14,063 nucleotides of DNA from JBOGWP01 sp050693875 (GCA_050693875.1 JBOGWP010000088.1:1-14063), one strand, 5' to 3'. Positions 1-6,231 are shown, numbered from the stretch's first letter. The notes: a model not told the origin generated them from the letters alone. Numbers and translations: made by a program.

Positions 1-23
1 GCGCGCCCGCCGTTTTGAGCCAT
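1..23 (-). CDS. 5' end of an unidentified protein gene, cut by the window edge
   Basis: Reading the minus strand from position 23, an ATG opens a frame coding M-A-Q-N-G-G-R and then leaves the window. A strong Shine-Dalgarno sequence, GGAGG at 31-35, lies 7 bases before the ATG, which is what makes this start credible despite the very short visible frame. The gene would lie downstream of the CDF transporter on the same strand, about 200 bases after its stop, so it could be cotranscribed or have its own promoter in 24-226. Seven codons are too few to identify a family. Confidence 0.5.
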
Positions 24-226
24 CCGAAGCCTCCTATCCAGTCGTCTACCGGATAGCTATCACGAAAAGCGGCGCTGACCTGGGATTACGGCCCTTCAGC
101 GGCAACACTCAACCTGACGCTGTCCAAGTTTGCGGACGAGAGCCGAACGGGACGCAACCCTCAAGCTGAGCCCGGTTAGGCGCCGAGCGAGGCGAGGCGG
201 GCCGCATTGAGGACCGCGGCCGGAAG
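24..226. other. Intergenic leader region between the CDF gene and the left-edge gene
   Basis: No protein-like frame is visible on either strand. On the minus strand it contains a weak stem (CGCTGA pairing with TCAGCG, loop 17) followed by CCGCTTTTCG, which could be a poor terminator for the CDF gene, and then a TAGCTAT stretch about 30 bases before the left-edge start that might serve as a -10 box. Neither is strong. Confidence 0.3.
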
Positions 227-1210
227 CTAGCCCGGGGGGTGGGGGGGCTCCCCAGCGCCGTGAAAATGGTGTGCGGTTGCCGCGTGGTACACGCTCTCGT
301 GCCCGCCCCAGGGGTCGATGTGGACGAGGACCTGCGACACCCCCTCGATCTCGTGCAAGACCACGTGGCGAACCTCCTCGCCGATCGTATGCGCCTCGTG
401 AAGCGGCAGCTCCTCCCCGACCGCGATGTGCAGCTGGACGTAGAGGGAGCGACCGGCCCATCGAGCGCGCACCTCGTGCACGTCCATCACGCCGGTCACC
501 GTGGCGGCGCGCCCCTCGATGTGCTCCACGATCTGCGGGTCGACTCGGTCGACCAGCCGGGCGACGACGTCTCGCCCCGTCCCGATCGCGATCCACACGA
601 TCACAACGGTGATCACCAGCCCGGCGATGGCATCCATCCGCGGGTAGCCAAGCCCGACGCCGAGCAGCCCGAGGAATGCACCGAGCGATGCGAGGCCGTC
701 GACCCGGGAGTGCACCCCGTCCGCCTCCAGGCCGACCGATCGGATCTGTCTCCCGACCCGGATCTTGTACCGTCCGACGATCTCGTTGCCGGCAAGGCCG
801 ACGAGCGCGGCCGCCATCGAGACGCCGAGCGCGCCGACCTCGCGCGGGTGGGCGAGCGCCCGCACCGACTCAGACCCTGCCAGCGCCGCGCTCAGCACGA
901 TGAGCACCACGATGACGATGCCGGTCAGGTCCTCGAAGCGGTCGTACCCGAACGTGTACCGCCGATCGGCAGCGCGTCGAGAGGCGACGAAGGCGATCCA
1001 GAGGCCGACGGTGGTGAAGACATCCCCGAAGTTGTGGAGCCCGTCGGCCAGGAGGGCGACGGACCCTCCCACGCCAACGACGGCAAGCTGGACGACCGTG
1101 GTGAGAGCGAGGCCGGCGGTCGAGATCTTGACGGCCCGAAGGCCCCGGGCTGAGGTCCAGGCGGACCGATCGACCACGCCGTGACGGTGCCCATGACCCG
1201 TTGACGACAC
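227..1210 (-). CDS. Cation diffusion facilitator (CDF) family metal exporter
   Basis: An inner-membrane antiporter expected to export Zn(II) or a similar divalent ion in exchange for protons. From the GTG at 1210 it is 327 residues, normal for the family. The N-terminus carries a GHGHRH cluster, followed by about six hydrophobic helices (roughly 28-220). The two metal-site motifs are intact: D56 with H59-x3-D63 in helix 2 and D164 with H167-x3-D171 in helix 5; the HxxxD form is typical of zinc transporters. A cytoplasmic ferredoxin-like domain follows (about 222-300), then a His-rich tail. The open frame extends upstream to an ATG at 1360, but that extension is Arg/Gly-rich and unlike the family. 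The GTG at 1210 is preceded by TATCCT exactly 6 bases upstream, as expected of a leaderless mRNA; there is no Shine-Dalgarno. The substrate is inferred from motifs only. Confidence 0.9.
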   Translation of the reverse strand: MSSTGHGHRHGVVDRSAWTSARGLRAVKISTAGLALTTVVQLAVVGVGGSVALLADGLHNFGDVFTTVGLWIAFVASRRAADRRYTFGYDRFEDLTGIVIVVLIVLSAALAGSESVRALAHPREVGALGVSMAAALVGLAGNEIVGRYKIRVGRQIRSVGLEADGVHSRVDGLASLGAFLGLLGVGLGYPRMDAIAGLVITVVIVWIAIGTGRDVVARLVDRVDPQIVEHIEGRAATVTGVMDVHEVRARWAGRSLYVQLHIAVGEELPLHEAHTIGEEVRHVVLHEIEGVSQVLVHIDPWGGHESVYHAATAHHFHGAGEPPHPPG

Positions 1211-1216
1211 GGCTGG

Positions 1217-1222
1217 AGGATA
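1217..1222 (-). promoter_or_regulatory. Candidate -10 box of a leaderless CDF transcript
   Basis: On the minus strand TATCCT (4 of 6 matches to TATAAT, with TA and final T conserved) is followed by six bases and then the GTG at 1210. That spacing puts the transcription start on the start codon itself. No convincing -35 is seen. Confidence 0.35.
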
Positions 1223-1306
1223 CCCGCGCCGCGCGGCCCGACCAGGGCGAAACGAGAAACCCCGCCGTGCGCCGAGCCGGGCACCGGGGCCGCACCGCCG
1301 CTCGGA

Positions 1307-1312
1307 TACAAT
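1307..1312 (+). promoter_or_regulatory. Candidate -10 box (TACAAT) for the membrane protein gene
   Basis: TACAAT inside a GC-rich stretch between two divergent genes. It would give a leader of roughly 85-90 bases before the ATG at 1406. A -35 element is not evident. Confidence 0.3.
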
Positions 1313-1405
1313 CCCACCCGCACAGACCCGTCCAGTCCTTGGGGGCCGAGCTATCGCCACCTGCCTACCAGTCCGTCGCTCACTCCTCGCCGCGAGCGCG
1401 CCCCG

Positions 1406-2560
1406 ATGAGCGAGCGCGACGTCGACGACCAGCCGACCAAATCGGCACCAGAGCCGATCCAGTGGCGATGGATGCAGGAGAAGGTCCCCGCCTCCGAGTC
1501 CTCGGCACCAGAACCCGCCAGTGCGGCCGGGCCACCCACCACGCCATACACCTCGTGGACGTCGCCGGTCTCCTCTGGCGGTAGCTCGGCGCCGACGTCG
1601 ACGATCCCGGAATGGAAAGCTGCCCTGGCACCCCCGCCCGCGAGCCAGCCCTCCGCGGGCTATGGCTTTGGAGGGGGGTACGGAGGCGGCCCGTCGCTCA
1701 GCTCCGACCAGATGCTGCGCTACGTGGCAGGGGGGCTGGCGATCCTGCTCGTGCTGGCCGGGGTCGCGCGGCTTCTCGTGTTTCCCCCGTCGGGGGGAAG
1801 TCGCCCGCTCGTGTCCTCAGAGCCCCGGCCGACCCCGCAGCCGTTCGTCCCGCCGACACGGCTGGAGGGTGGGGGCAAGGTGCTGTCCCTGCTCCTACCC
1901 GACGGGTCGCTGGTGGAGTTGAGTTACAGCGGGGAGCCCGATCTTGCTTCGCTCGGCGTCAAGCCGTTCATGTCGGCGAAGCTCGAAGGCTGCTGCGAGA
2001 AGCAGCTGCTGATCGAGCAAGGCGACCCGGCGCTGCTGTATCGCACCACCGATTCGGGCTCGACATATCCGATGGCGGGGGGCGGTTCGGCCGCGGTCTA
2101 CCGTGCGCACGACGGGCCCAGCCAATTTCTCATGCTGCGGTTCGGCGATTGGACCGTCGGACTGGAGACCGGGGCCGGGCCGCGAGCCCTGACCGACTCG
2201 CAACTCGCCGAGTGGGCGCGGAGCCTCGGAGGCCACCAGACTCCTGAGGGGTATCTCGTTCTCGACCCGAAGCCGCCGGTCTCCTTGGTCGGCGCAGGCA
2301 CCGCCGACGGAGCCGGGATGGAGATCGGCAGCATCCGGCGGGGCGGCATCATCGTTTCGCCGCGCTCGTGCACGATGATCGGAAACGTGAAGCCGATCGG
2401 CTCCGCCCAGGTCTCGGTCTACCGCGTTGGGCGGGGGAGATCGTTCGCCTACTGGTGCCTGCCCGAACTGAAGGCCGTCGTCCAGGTCTACGGCGACGAC
2501 CCCTTCATCACCTCGGTGCTGTCGACGCTCAAGGTCACCAAGGTCCAGCTCGCCGGATAG
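1406..2560 (+). CDS. Single-pass membrane protein of unknown function
   Basis: 384 residues that I cannot assign to a family. Three parts are visible: a cytoplasmic region of about 100 residues rich in Pro, Ser and Gly (a GYGFGGGYGGG stretch at 86-96); one transmembrane helix at about 106-126; and an external domain of about 230 residues after a second Pro-rich linker. The external part looks folded (alternating beta-type segments) and has only four cysteines, C196, C197, C322 and C351, compatible with one or two disulfides. The type II topology (cytoplasmic N-terminus) is inferred. No Shine-Dalgarno precedes the ATG, but no other in-frame start lies in the preceding 65 bases. It is divergent from the CDF gene and its stop lies 15 bases from the convergent DUF72 stop. 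A signalling or envelope-binding role is possible but not shown. Confidence 0.8.
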   Translation: MSERDVDDQPTKSAPEPIQWRWMQEKVPASESSAPEPASAAGPPTTPYTSWTSPVSSGGSSAPTSTIPEWKAALAPPPASQPSAGYGFGGGYGGGPSLSSDQMLRYVAGGLAILLVLAGVARLLVFPPSGGSRPLVSSEPRPTPQPFVPPTRLEGGGKVLSLLLPDGSLVELSYSGEPDLASLGVKPFMSAKLEGCCEKQLLIEQGDPALLYRTTDSGSTYPMAGGGSAAVYRAHDGPSQFLMLRFGDWTVGLETGAGPRALTDSQLAEWARSLGGHQTPEGYLVLDPKPPVSLVGAGTADGAGMEIGSIRRGGIIVSPRSCTMIGNVKPIGSAQVSVYRVGRGRSFAYWCLPELKAVVQVYGDDPFITSVLSTLKVTKVQLAG

Positions 2561-2575
2561 AGCAAAGCAAGCCCC

Positions 2576-3286
2576 TCAACCGATCGCGGCTTGCAGCGCC
2601 TGCGCCCGAGCCGGAGCCTCCGAGCCGAGGTCGTGCTTGAGGTAGCAGTAGACCTCCTTCCCGCGCTCCAGCACCGCCTCGATCCGAACCGCCCACGCGG
2701 CGATTTCGGCGGCGGAGTAGTCGTCTCTCCGCAGACGGAGGTAGACGTGGCCTGCGGTCACCGGAACCTCCCCCAGGGCTGCCGCGTCGGCATCGACACC
2801 GCAGCGGGCCACCCCGTGCGCGGCGAGCAGCTCGTCGATCGCGGGATCCCCCCACGAGTCGTGGCGGAACTCCATCGCGTAGTGCGCCGCGGGCGGCAGA
2901 CCGGCAAGGAATGAGTCCAGCCGCTCGAGGTCGGCTCGGAACGTCGGCGGGAGCTGGAACAGGATCGCACCGAGCCGACGCCCCAGCAGCCGGGCTCGCC
3001 GGATGAACTCGTCCACCTCCTCCTGGGCGTCGGCGAGACGCCGGACGTGGGTGATGCGCGCAGGCGCCTTCAGCGTGAAGCGAAACCCCTCGGGGGCGAC
3101 GCTCCGCCACGAGGCGAGGACCGACTCGTCGGGGAACCGCCGAAAGCTGTAGTTGATCTCGACCGAACCGAAGACGGAGGCGTAGAAGGGGAGCATGTCC
3201 CGCCGAGGCAACTTCTCGGGATAGAAGCCGCTCCGCCACTCGCGGTAGGCGAACCCCGACGTCCCGACGTGCAGCCTTGCGGCCAT
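2576..3286 (-). CDS. DUF72 (YecE-like) family protein
   Basis: 236 residues covering a complete DUF72 domain, a TIM-barrel-like family of unsettled biochemical function. Family landmarks in order: GTSGFAYREW at 8-17, the F-R-F-P segment with SW at 48-60, FRFTLKAPARITH at 68-80, GAILFQLPPTF at 106-116, MEFRHDSW at 138-145, VYLRLRRDD at 181-189 and the C-terminal VYCYLKHD at 212-219. The last replaces the more usual F-N-N-type motif. The ATG at 3286 is chosen because the GTSG strand begins seven residues later; the upstream in-frame extension is out-of-frame TetR sequence. The gene starts 14 bases after the TetR stop on the same strand, so the two form an operon and the regulator may control it. 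Confidence 0.9.
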   Translation of the reverse strand: MAARLHVGTSGFAYREWRSGFYPEKLPRRDMLPFYASVFGSVEINYSFRRFPDESVLASWRSVAPEGFRFTLKAPARITHVRRLADAQEEVDEFIRRARLLGRRLGAILFQLPPTFRADLERLDSFLAGLPPAAHYAMEFRHDSWGDPAIDELLAAHGVARCGVDADAAALGEVPVTAGHVYLRLRRDDYSAAEIAAWAVRIEAVLERGKEVYCYLKHDLGSEAPARAQALQAAIG

Positions 3287-3300
3287 GGCGTTCCGGCGGG

Positions 3301-3956
3301 TCAGCGGGCTCGGCCCGGGTCCCCGATCTTGGCCTCCACGCCCGACAGTATGAAGTCGAGGCCGATCTCGAACTCGCTGTCCGAACCCCACTCCAGCAAG
3401 TGGGGGAGAACTCGCGAATACGGGGGAACGTCGCAATGACCTTGGGATCGAGTCCGAGCGACTCGACGGCGACGTGGGCGGCATGGAAGAACCCCGAGAC
3501 CTCCAGCAGGACGAATCCGATGACCCATCCGGCGAGAAGCCGATACAGCTGCGCCGCGGTCTCGCCGTCGAAGCCGGCGCGGCGCAGCGCCTCGAGCCCC
3601 ACCTCAATCGGGCGCAGGGCCTGGGGGGTCAGCGGGGGACGCGACACCAGCAGCGGCACGACGTTCGGATGCTTCAGGACCACTCGCCGGAACTCGACAA
3701 GGAGCGTTCGGACATCGTCCGCCGGATCCCCCTCGTGCCCCTCGGGAATGCACATCTCCCCGAGGACGCATCCGATGACCCCGTCCAGCAAGGCCCCCTT
3801 GCCGGGCACGTGGTTGTACAACGACATCGGTGCAACGCCGAGCTCGCCCGCCAGCCGGCGGATCGTCAGGCGCTCCGCGCCCTCCCGGTCGAGCAGCCCC
3901 ACCGCGGCGCGCAGGATCCTGCCGTGCGTGAGCCGGCGCGGGCTCGGCTGACCCAA
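3301..3956 (-). CDS. TetR family transcriptional regulator, frameshifted near the C-terminus
   Basis: A TetR/AcrR-type repressor with the N-terminal helix-turn-helix at about residues 10-56 (core RLAGELGVAPMSLYNHVPGK) and a ligand-binding C-terminal domain of the tetracycline-repressor type (GWVIGFVLLEVSGF segment). The starting frame passes through FPRIREFSP at about 3405 and then turns into Arg/Ser-rich nonsense. A different minus frame continues perfectly as HLLEWGSDSEFEIGLDFIL and ends at a TGA at 3301. Adding one C to the C5 run at 3402-3406 joins the two into about 218 residues. Start: a TTG at 3956 preceded by GGGGGGAGAGGGG; a GTG at 3989 is the alternative. It sits in an operon with DUF72 and about 100 bases downstream of a long palindrome that is its likely operator. 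Whether the shift is real or a sequence error cannot be decided here. Confidence 0.8.
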
Positions 3957-4042
3957 TGGGACCCCTCTCCCCCCGGATGCGCGTCGCACGCGACCCGTCG
4001 ATGCGGGCGGGGCCCCACCGCCCAGATCGGCTCCCCAATTGC

Positions 4043-4072
4043 TTGACAAGCTGTACGGTGTACGGACAAAAT
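4043..4072 (+). promoter_or_regulatory. Candidate promoter TTGACA / CAAAAT, overlapped by the operator
   Basis: A perfect -35 hexamer TTGACA (4043-4048) is followed after 18 bases by CAAAAT (4067-4072, four of six matches). It points to the BldC-like gene at 4262. The left arm of the palindrome lies exactly between the two boxes, so a bound TetR protein would block RNA polymerase. Confidence 0.45.
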
Positions 4073-4085
4073 CCGTGCACCGTAC
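4053..4085. promoter_or_regulatory. Near-perfect inverted repeat, probable TetR operator
   Basis: GTACGGTGTACGGA (4053-4066), spacer CAAAA, then TCCGTGCACCGTAC (4072-4085). The arms are 14 bases with 13 complementary. Each arm is itself a smaller quasi-palindrome (GTAC-GGT-GTAC on the left), so the site could hold one dimer across the centre or one dimer per arm. It lies upstream of the TetR gene, the usual place for autoregulation. Confidence 0.75.
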
Positions 4086-4174
4086 GCATCGTAACCGAAT
4101 CGAGCACACCGCTCGCCCGGGGGAGCTACCCGGCGGCAGATCGAGGAAACTGCTGCAAGGGTACGGCGAGCGCC

Positions 4175-4192
4175 CGCAGCGCCGGCGCTGCG
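4175..4192. repeat. 18-base perfect palindrome in the BldC-like leader
   Basis: CGCAGCGCC followed directly by GGCGCTGCG, a gapless perfect dyad 70 bases before the start at 4262. With no loop it is a better protein-binding site than an RNA hairpin. Owner unknown. Confidence 0.5.
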
Positions 4193-4261
4193 TCGCGTCC
4201 CCCGGACGGCCAGAGGTACACGGACAGGGGGAGCGACAGGATGGGCAGGGGGGAGGACGAC

Positions 4262-4438
4262 ATGACGGAGTACCTCAAGACGGCCGAGGTGGCGCGCATG
4301 CTCTACATTTCGCCTGCGACCGTCCAGCGGTGGGCGAAGGAAAAGAAGCTGCCCTACGTGAAGACTCTCGGCGGGCATCGGCGGTTCCCGGCAAAAGCGA
4401 TCCGCGAGATCGCCGCCCGCCTCGAAGGCAGGACCTAA
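4262..4438 (+). CDS. BldC-like small MerR-type helix-turn-helix protein
   Basis: 58 residues forming a single excisionase/MerR-type DNA-binding domain and nothing else, the size and architecture of the BldC family of actinobacterial developmental regulators, which bind DNA cooperatively as head-to-tail oligomers. The HTH spans about residues 6-28 (TAEVARMLYISPATVQRWAK) and the wing is PYVKTLGGHRRFP at 31-43, with the TLGGHRR signature of the family. The ATG at 4262 is favoured because GGAGG lies 5 bases upstream; an in-frame ATG at 4241 would add seven residues. The stop is one base from the convergent nth stop. About two thirds of aligned positions are identical to the second BldC-like protein at 7779-8006. 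Its target genes are unknown. Confidence 0.88.
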   Translation: MTEYLKTAEVARMLYISPATVQRWAKEKKLPYVKTLGGHRRFPAKAIREIAARLEGRT

Positions 4439-4439
4439 C

Positions 4440-5216
4440 TCAGCCCCGGGCGCGAGCCCTGCGGCCCTGAACCTTCGGCGCTTCCGTGGAGGTGCCCACC
4501 CTCGACGACGGGCAGAGATCGCTGAGCACGCAGTCCTCGCAGCGGGGGATCGGTGCCTTGCAGACCTTGCGCCCGTGCTCGATGAGCAGATAGGTCAGGC
4601 CGAACCAATCACTCCGGGGGACCAGCTTCATCAGGTCCCGCTCGATGCGGTCCGGATGTTGCTCCCGCGTGAACCCGAGGCGCTGTGAGAGCCGGCGAAC
4701 GTGAGTGTCCACGGCCACCCCCTCGACGATGCCATAGGCGTTGCCGAGCACGATGTTCGCGGTCTTGCGCGCCACCCCCGGGAGTTGGATCAACTCCTCC
4801 ATCGTGTCGGGGACCCGCCCGCCGAACCGCTCGAGCAGCATCCTTGCGCTGCCCTGGAGGTGCTTGGCCTTCATCCTGAAGAACCCGGTCGGCTTCACGT
4901 CGAGCTGAAGCTCCTCCGGGTCGGCCCTCGCGTAGTCGTCGAGCGTTGGGTACTTGCGGAACAGGTCGGCCGTCACCCGGTTGACCATCGCGTCGGTGCA
5001 CTGTGCCGAGAGGATGGTGGCGAAGAGCATCTCGTGCGGGTTGGAGAAGCTCAGGGCACACCGAGCCTCGGGATATTCACGCGAGAGGCGCCGGCGGATG
5101 ACCGGGAACCTGCGCCCCGCCGGGTCGCCCGGGCCAAGCCGGCGACGACCGCGAGGTGGGGCTGTTGGAGCGGCCCGCGCCGGGGACGGGGGCTTGGATG
5201 CGGCGCGGTTGGACAC
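4440..5216 (-). CDS. nth: Endonuclease III, base-excision repair DNA glycosylase/AP lyase
   Basis: Removes oxidised pyrimidines from DNA and cleaves the strand at the abasic site. 258 residues from the GTG at 5216, of which the first 35 are a basic, Pro/Ala/Arg-rich extension common in GC-rich actinobacteria. The helix-hairpin-helix LPGVARKTANIVLG contains the catalytic lysine K151; the catalytic aspartate is D170 in the motif VAVDTH. The [4Fe-4S] ligands C219-x6-C226-x2-C229-x5-C235 are all present, so the enzyme should be active. TACAAT lies six bases before the GTG, indicating a leaderless mRNA, and there is no Shine-Dalgarno. In the given sequence the open frame runs upstream without a stop into csbD, but this is due to the csbD frameshift, not a fusion. 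It is convergent with the BldC-like gene. Confidence 0.95.
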   Translation of the reverse strand: MSNRAASKPPSPARAAPTAPPRGRRRLGPGDPAGRRFPVIRRRLSREYPEARCALSFSNPHEMLFATILSAQCTDAMVNRVTADLFRKYPTLDDYARADPEELQLDVKPTGFFRMKAKHLQGSARMLLERFGGRVPDTMEELIQLPGVARKTANIVLGNAYGIVEGVAVDTHVRRLSQRLGFTREQHPDRIERDLMKLVPRSDWFGLTYLLIEHGRKVCKAPIPRCEDCVLSDLCPSSRVGTSTEAPKVQGRRARARG

Positions 5217-5221
5217 GCCCC

Positions 5222-5227
5222 GATTGT
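5222..5227 (-). promoter_or_regulatory. -10 box of a leaderless nth transcript
   Basis: On the minus strand TACAAT (five of six matches) is followed by CGGGGC and then the GTG start of nth, which places transcription initiation on the start codon. A TTGGGC 16 bases upstream is a possible -35. The box lies between the csbD stop and nth. Confidence 0.55.
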
Positions 5228-5298
5228 ACGAGGCGCGTGCGCAGGCCCAACGGACCATCGGAGGGGCTGTTCGGGCACGAGCCGATCTCGAGCGAGCG

Positions 5299-5507
5299 CT
5301 AGCTCCGGTTTCGATCGAATGCGTCCGAGAGACGGTCCAGCGTATCGTCGACTGCTTCCTGCCTTCGTCGACCACATCTTCCACCCTGTCCTTGATCTTA
5401 CCTACCGCTTCGTCGAGGCGACCCTCGCGCTCGAGGTCGTCGTCGCCCGTCACGGCGCCCCACGCCTCCTTGGCCTTGCCCTTGGCACGATCCATCTCGC
5501 CTCCCAT
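5299..5507 (-). CDS. CsbD family stress protein, frameshifted in the middle
   Basis: A small, highly charged protein of a family named after the sigma-B-controlled csbD of Bacillus; its molecular function is not established. The start reads MGGEMDRAKGKAKEAWG, then TGDDDLEREGRLDEAVGKIK and DRVEDVVDEG, as expected. At about 5353-5357 the frame drifts into unrelated sequence. One added base (for example AAGCAG to AAGGCAG) restores a normal C-terminus, VDDTLDRLSDAFDRNRS, ending at a TAG at 5299, for 69 residues in all, which is the family length. Start: ATG at 5507 with AGAGGAG upstream; the in-frame ATG at 5495 is also well placed behind GGGAGG. A sigma-B-type promoter lies about 30-60 bases upstream, and the gene is divergent from the STAS gene. 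Confidence 0.8.
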
Positions 5508-5539
5508 GTGCTTCTCCTCTTGTAGGCGACGATGCTCGG

Positions 5540-5565
5540 ATACCCCTTCCCGGCGAGAGCGAAAC
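5540..5565 (-). promoter_or_regulatory. Sigma-B-type (general stress) promoter of csbD
   Basis: On the minus strand GTTT (5562-5565), 16 bases, then GGGTAT (5540-5545), matching the actinobacterial sigma-B consensus GNNT-N14-16-GGGTAC/T. The start of transcription would fall near 5533, giving a leader of about 25 bases with a Shine-Dalgarno. Fits the known sigma-B control of csbD genes. Confidence 0.65.
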
Positions 5566-5626
5566 GACCGGAGCGGGCGGATCTGTGGACCGCCCCCACC
5601 CGGGCTCGCCTGCGGTTTTCGCGACG

Positions 5627-5651
5627 GTTTGCTCGGGCGAACAGCGGGTAG
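5627..5651 (+). promoter_or_regulatory. Sigma-B-type promoter of the STAS gene
   Basis: GTTT (5627-5630), 15 bases, then GGGTAG (5646-5651). The last base departs from the consensus GGGTAC/T. Transcription would begin near 5658, leaving a leader of about 39 bases before the ATG at 5697. It faces away from the csbD promoter about 60 bases to its left. Confidence 0.55.
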
Positions 5652-5696
5652 GCGTTCGAGCATCACTATCTCTTCTCGAGCACGAAGGAGCGGCGC

Positions 5697-6071
5697 ATGA
5701 ACCATCGGCTCAGCGTGGACACGACCTCCCACGCCATCGCCATCGCCGGGGAGATCGACGATGCGGGGCAGGAAGAGCTGGTCGGCGCCGTCGAGGAGGT
5801 CCTCGAGCACCAGCCGCCCACGCTGACGGTCGACTTCACCCGGGCGGAGGCGCTGGGTCCGCAGGCAGTCGAGGGTCTCGTGGGCACCGCCCGCCGCTGC
5901 TCGGGCCGTCACGTCCCCCTCGACCTGCGCCTCCGGAAGGCGCAGCGGCAGACGCTCGAGCGCGGGGGGCTGTGGTGGCTGGGGCTCGTCGATTACGAGT
6001 TCACGGTGCAGCACGCGATCGAGCGGGCAATTCTTCCCGAACCGCTCGGGCCGGACGCCATTTCCCCCTAG
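5697..6071 (+). CDS. STAS-domain protein without the usual phosphorylation site
   Basis: 124 residues with the fold pattern of an anti-sigma-factor antagonist: strand HAIAIAGEIDDAGQEEL (12-28), a helix, strand TLTVDFTRAEAL (42-53), helix PQAVEGLVGTARRC (55-68), and a further helix to 120. In classic members the loop before the second helix reads D-S-S-G and its serine is phosphorylated by an anti-sigma kinase. Here the corresponding residues are about G54-P55-Q56-A57, so that switch is absent. It may be a constitutively active antagonist, a member controlled some other way, or a general STAS module. AGGAG sits 6 bases before the ATG. No partner kinase or anti-sigma gene is adjacent; the upstream promoter is of the sigma-B type, and a terminator follows immediately. 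Confidence 0.8.
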   Translation: MNHRLSVDTTSHAIAIAGEIDDAGQEELVGAVEEVLEHQPPTLTVDFTRAEALGPQAVEGLVGTARRCSGRHVPLDLRLRKAQRQTLERGGLWWLGLVDYEFTVQHAIERAILPEPLGPDAISP

Positions 6072-6075
6072 AGGG

Positions 6076-6101
6076 GCATCTACAGCGAGATGCGTATTTT
6101 T
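6076..6101 (+). terminator. Rho-independent terminator of the STAS gene
   Basis: GCATCT (6076-6081), loop ACAGCG, AGATGC (6088-6093), then GTATTTTTC. A perfect six-pair stem followed by a T-tract, five bases after the STAS stop. It insulates the STAS unit from the sigma-factor gene. Confidence 0.75.
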
Positions 6102-6122
6102 CTTCGCGCGTCCTCGTCCATA

Positions 6123-6150
6123 TTGCGCTGCTTGCCTTCCTCGTGTTAAT
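6123..6150 (+). promoter_or_regulatory. Candidate promoter of the ECF sigma gene
   Basis: TTGCGC (6123-6128), 16 bases, GTTAAT (6145-6150), in an unusually AT-rich stretch between the terminator and the sigma gene. The match to the housekeeping consensus is only partial (three and four of six). Other sigma factors, including autoregulation by the ECF factor itself, are possible. Confidence 0.3.
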
Positions 6151-6186
6151 GGATTCCTTCGCGTAGAGACGTCTTGCGGGGGAACC

Positions 6187-6231
6187 ATGAGCAGGTCGTT
6201 CAACGGCGCCCGGCGATGCAGCCGGCGGTAG
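6187..6231 (+). CDS. Short frame overlapping the ECF start: leader peptide or misread N-terminus
   Basis: ATG at 6187 follows GGGGGAA with good spacing and encodes 14 residues, MSRSFNGARRCSRR, ending at a TAG at 6229-6231, beyond the sigma ATG at 6216. Two readings are possible. It may be a translationally coupled leader peptide. Alternatively it is the true sigma N-terminus: one extra C in the CCC at 6209-6211 puts it in frame as MSRSFNGAPAMQPAVEV. Since other genes here also lack single bases, I lean to the second. Confidence 0.35.
   Translation: MSRSFNGARRCSRR

Larger units (their letters stand above)
3957..4261. other. 305-base regulatory region between TetR and BldC-like genes
   Basis: Although open on the + strand, this stretch has no protein-like composition. 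It holds the TetR leader, a consensus TTGACA on the + strand, the 33-base operator palindrome at 4053-4085, an 18-base perfect palindrome at 4175-4192 and the GGAGG Shine-Dalgarno of the BldC-like gene. The + strand leader of about 180 bases is long for this compact window. Confidence 0.55.

Noticed and set aside
239..1153. A 304-codon + strand frame opposite the CDF gene
   Set aside because: It is the antisense of a gene with clear transmembrane helices and metal motifs; its own composition is Asp/Arg/Pro-rich and featureless.
2535..4109. A 524-codon minus frame that would join TetR to sequence overlapping DUF72
   Set aside because: After FPRIREFSP it is the wrong frame of DUF72 and TetR DNA; both families' true sequences lie in the other frames.
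3956..4261. Upstream extension of the BldC-like protein by 102 codons
   Set aside because: The extension crosses a promoter and two palindromes, lacks protein-like sequence and would be far longer than any family member; GGAGG precedes 4262.
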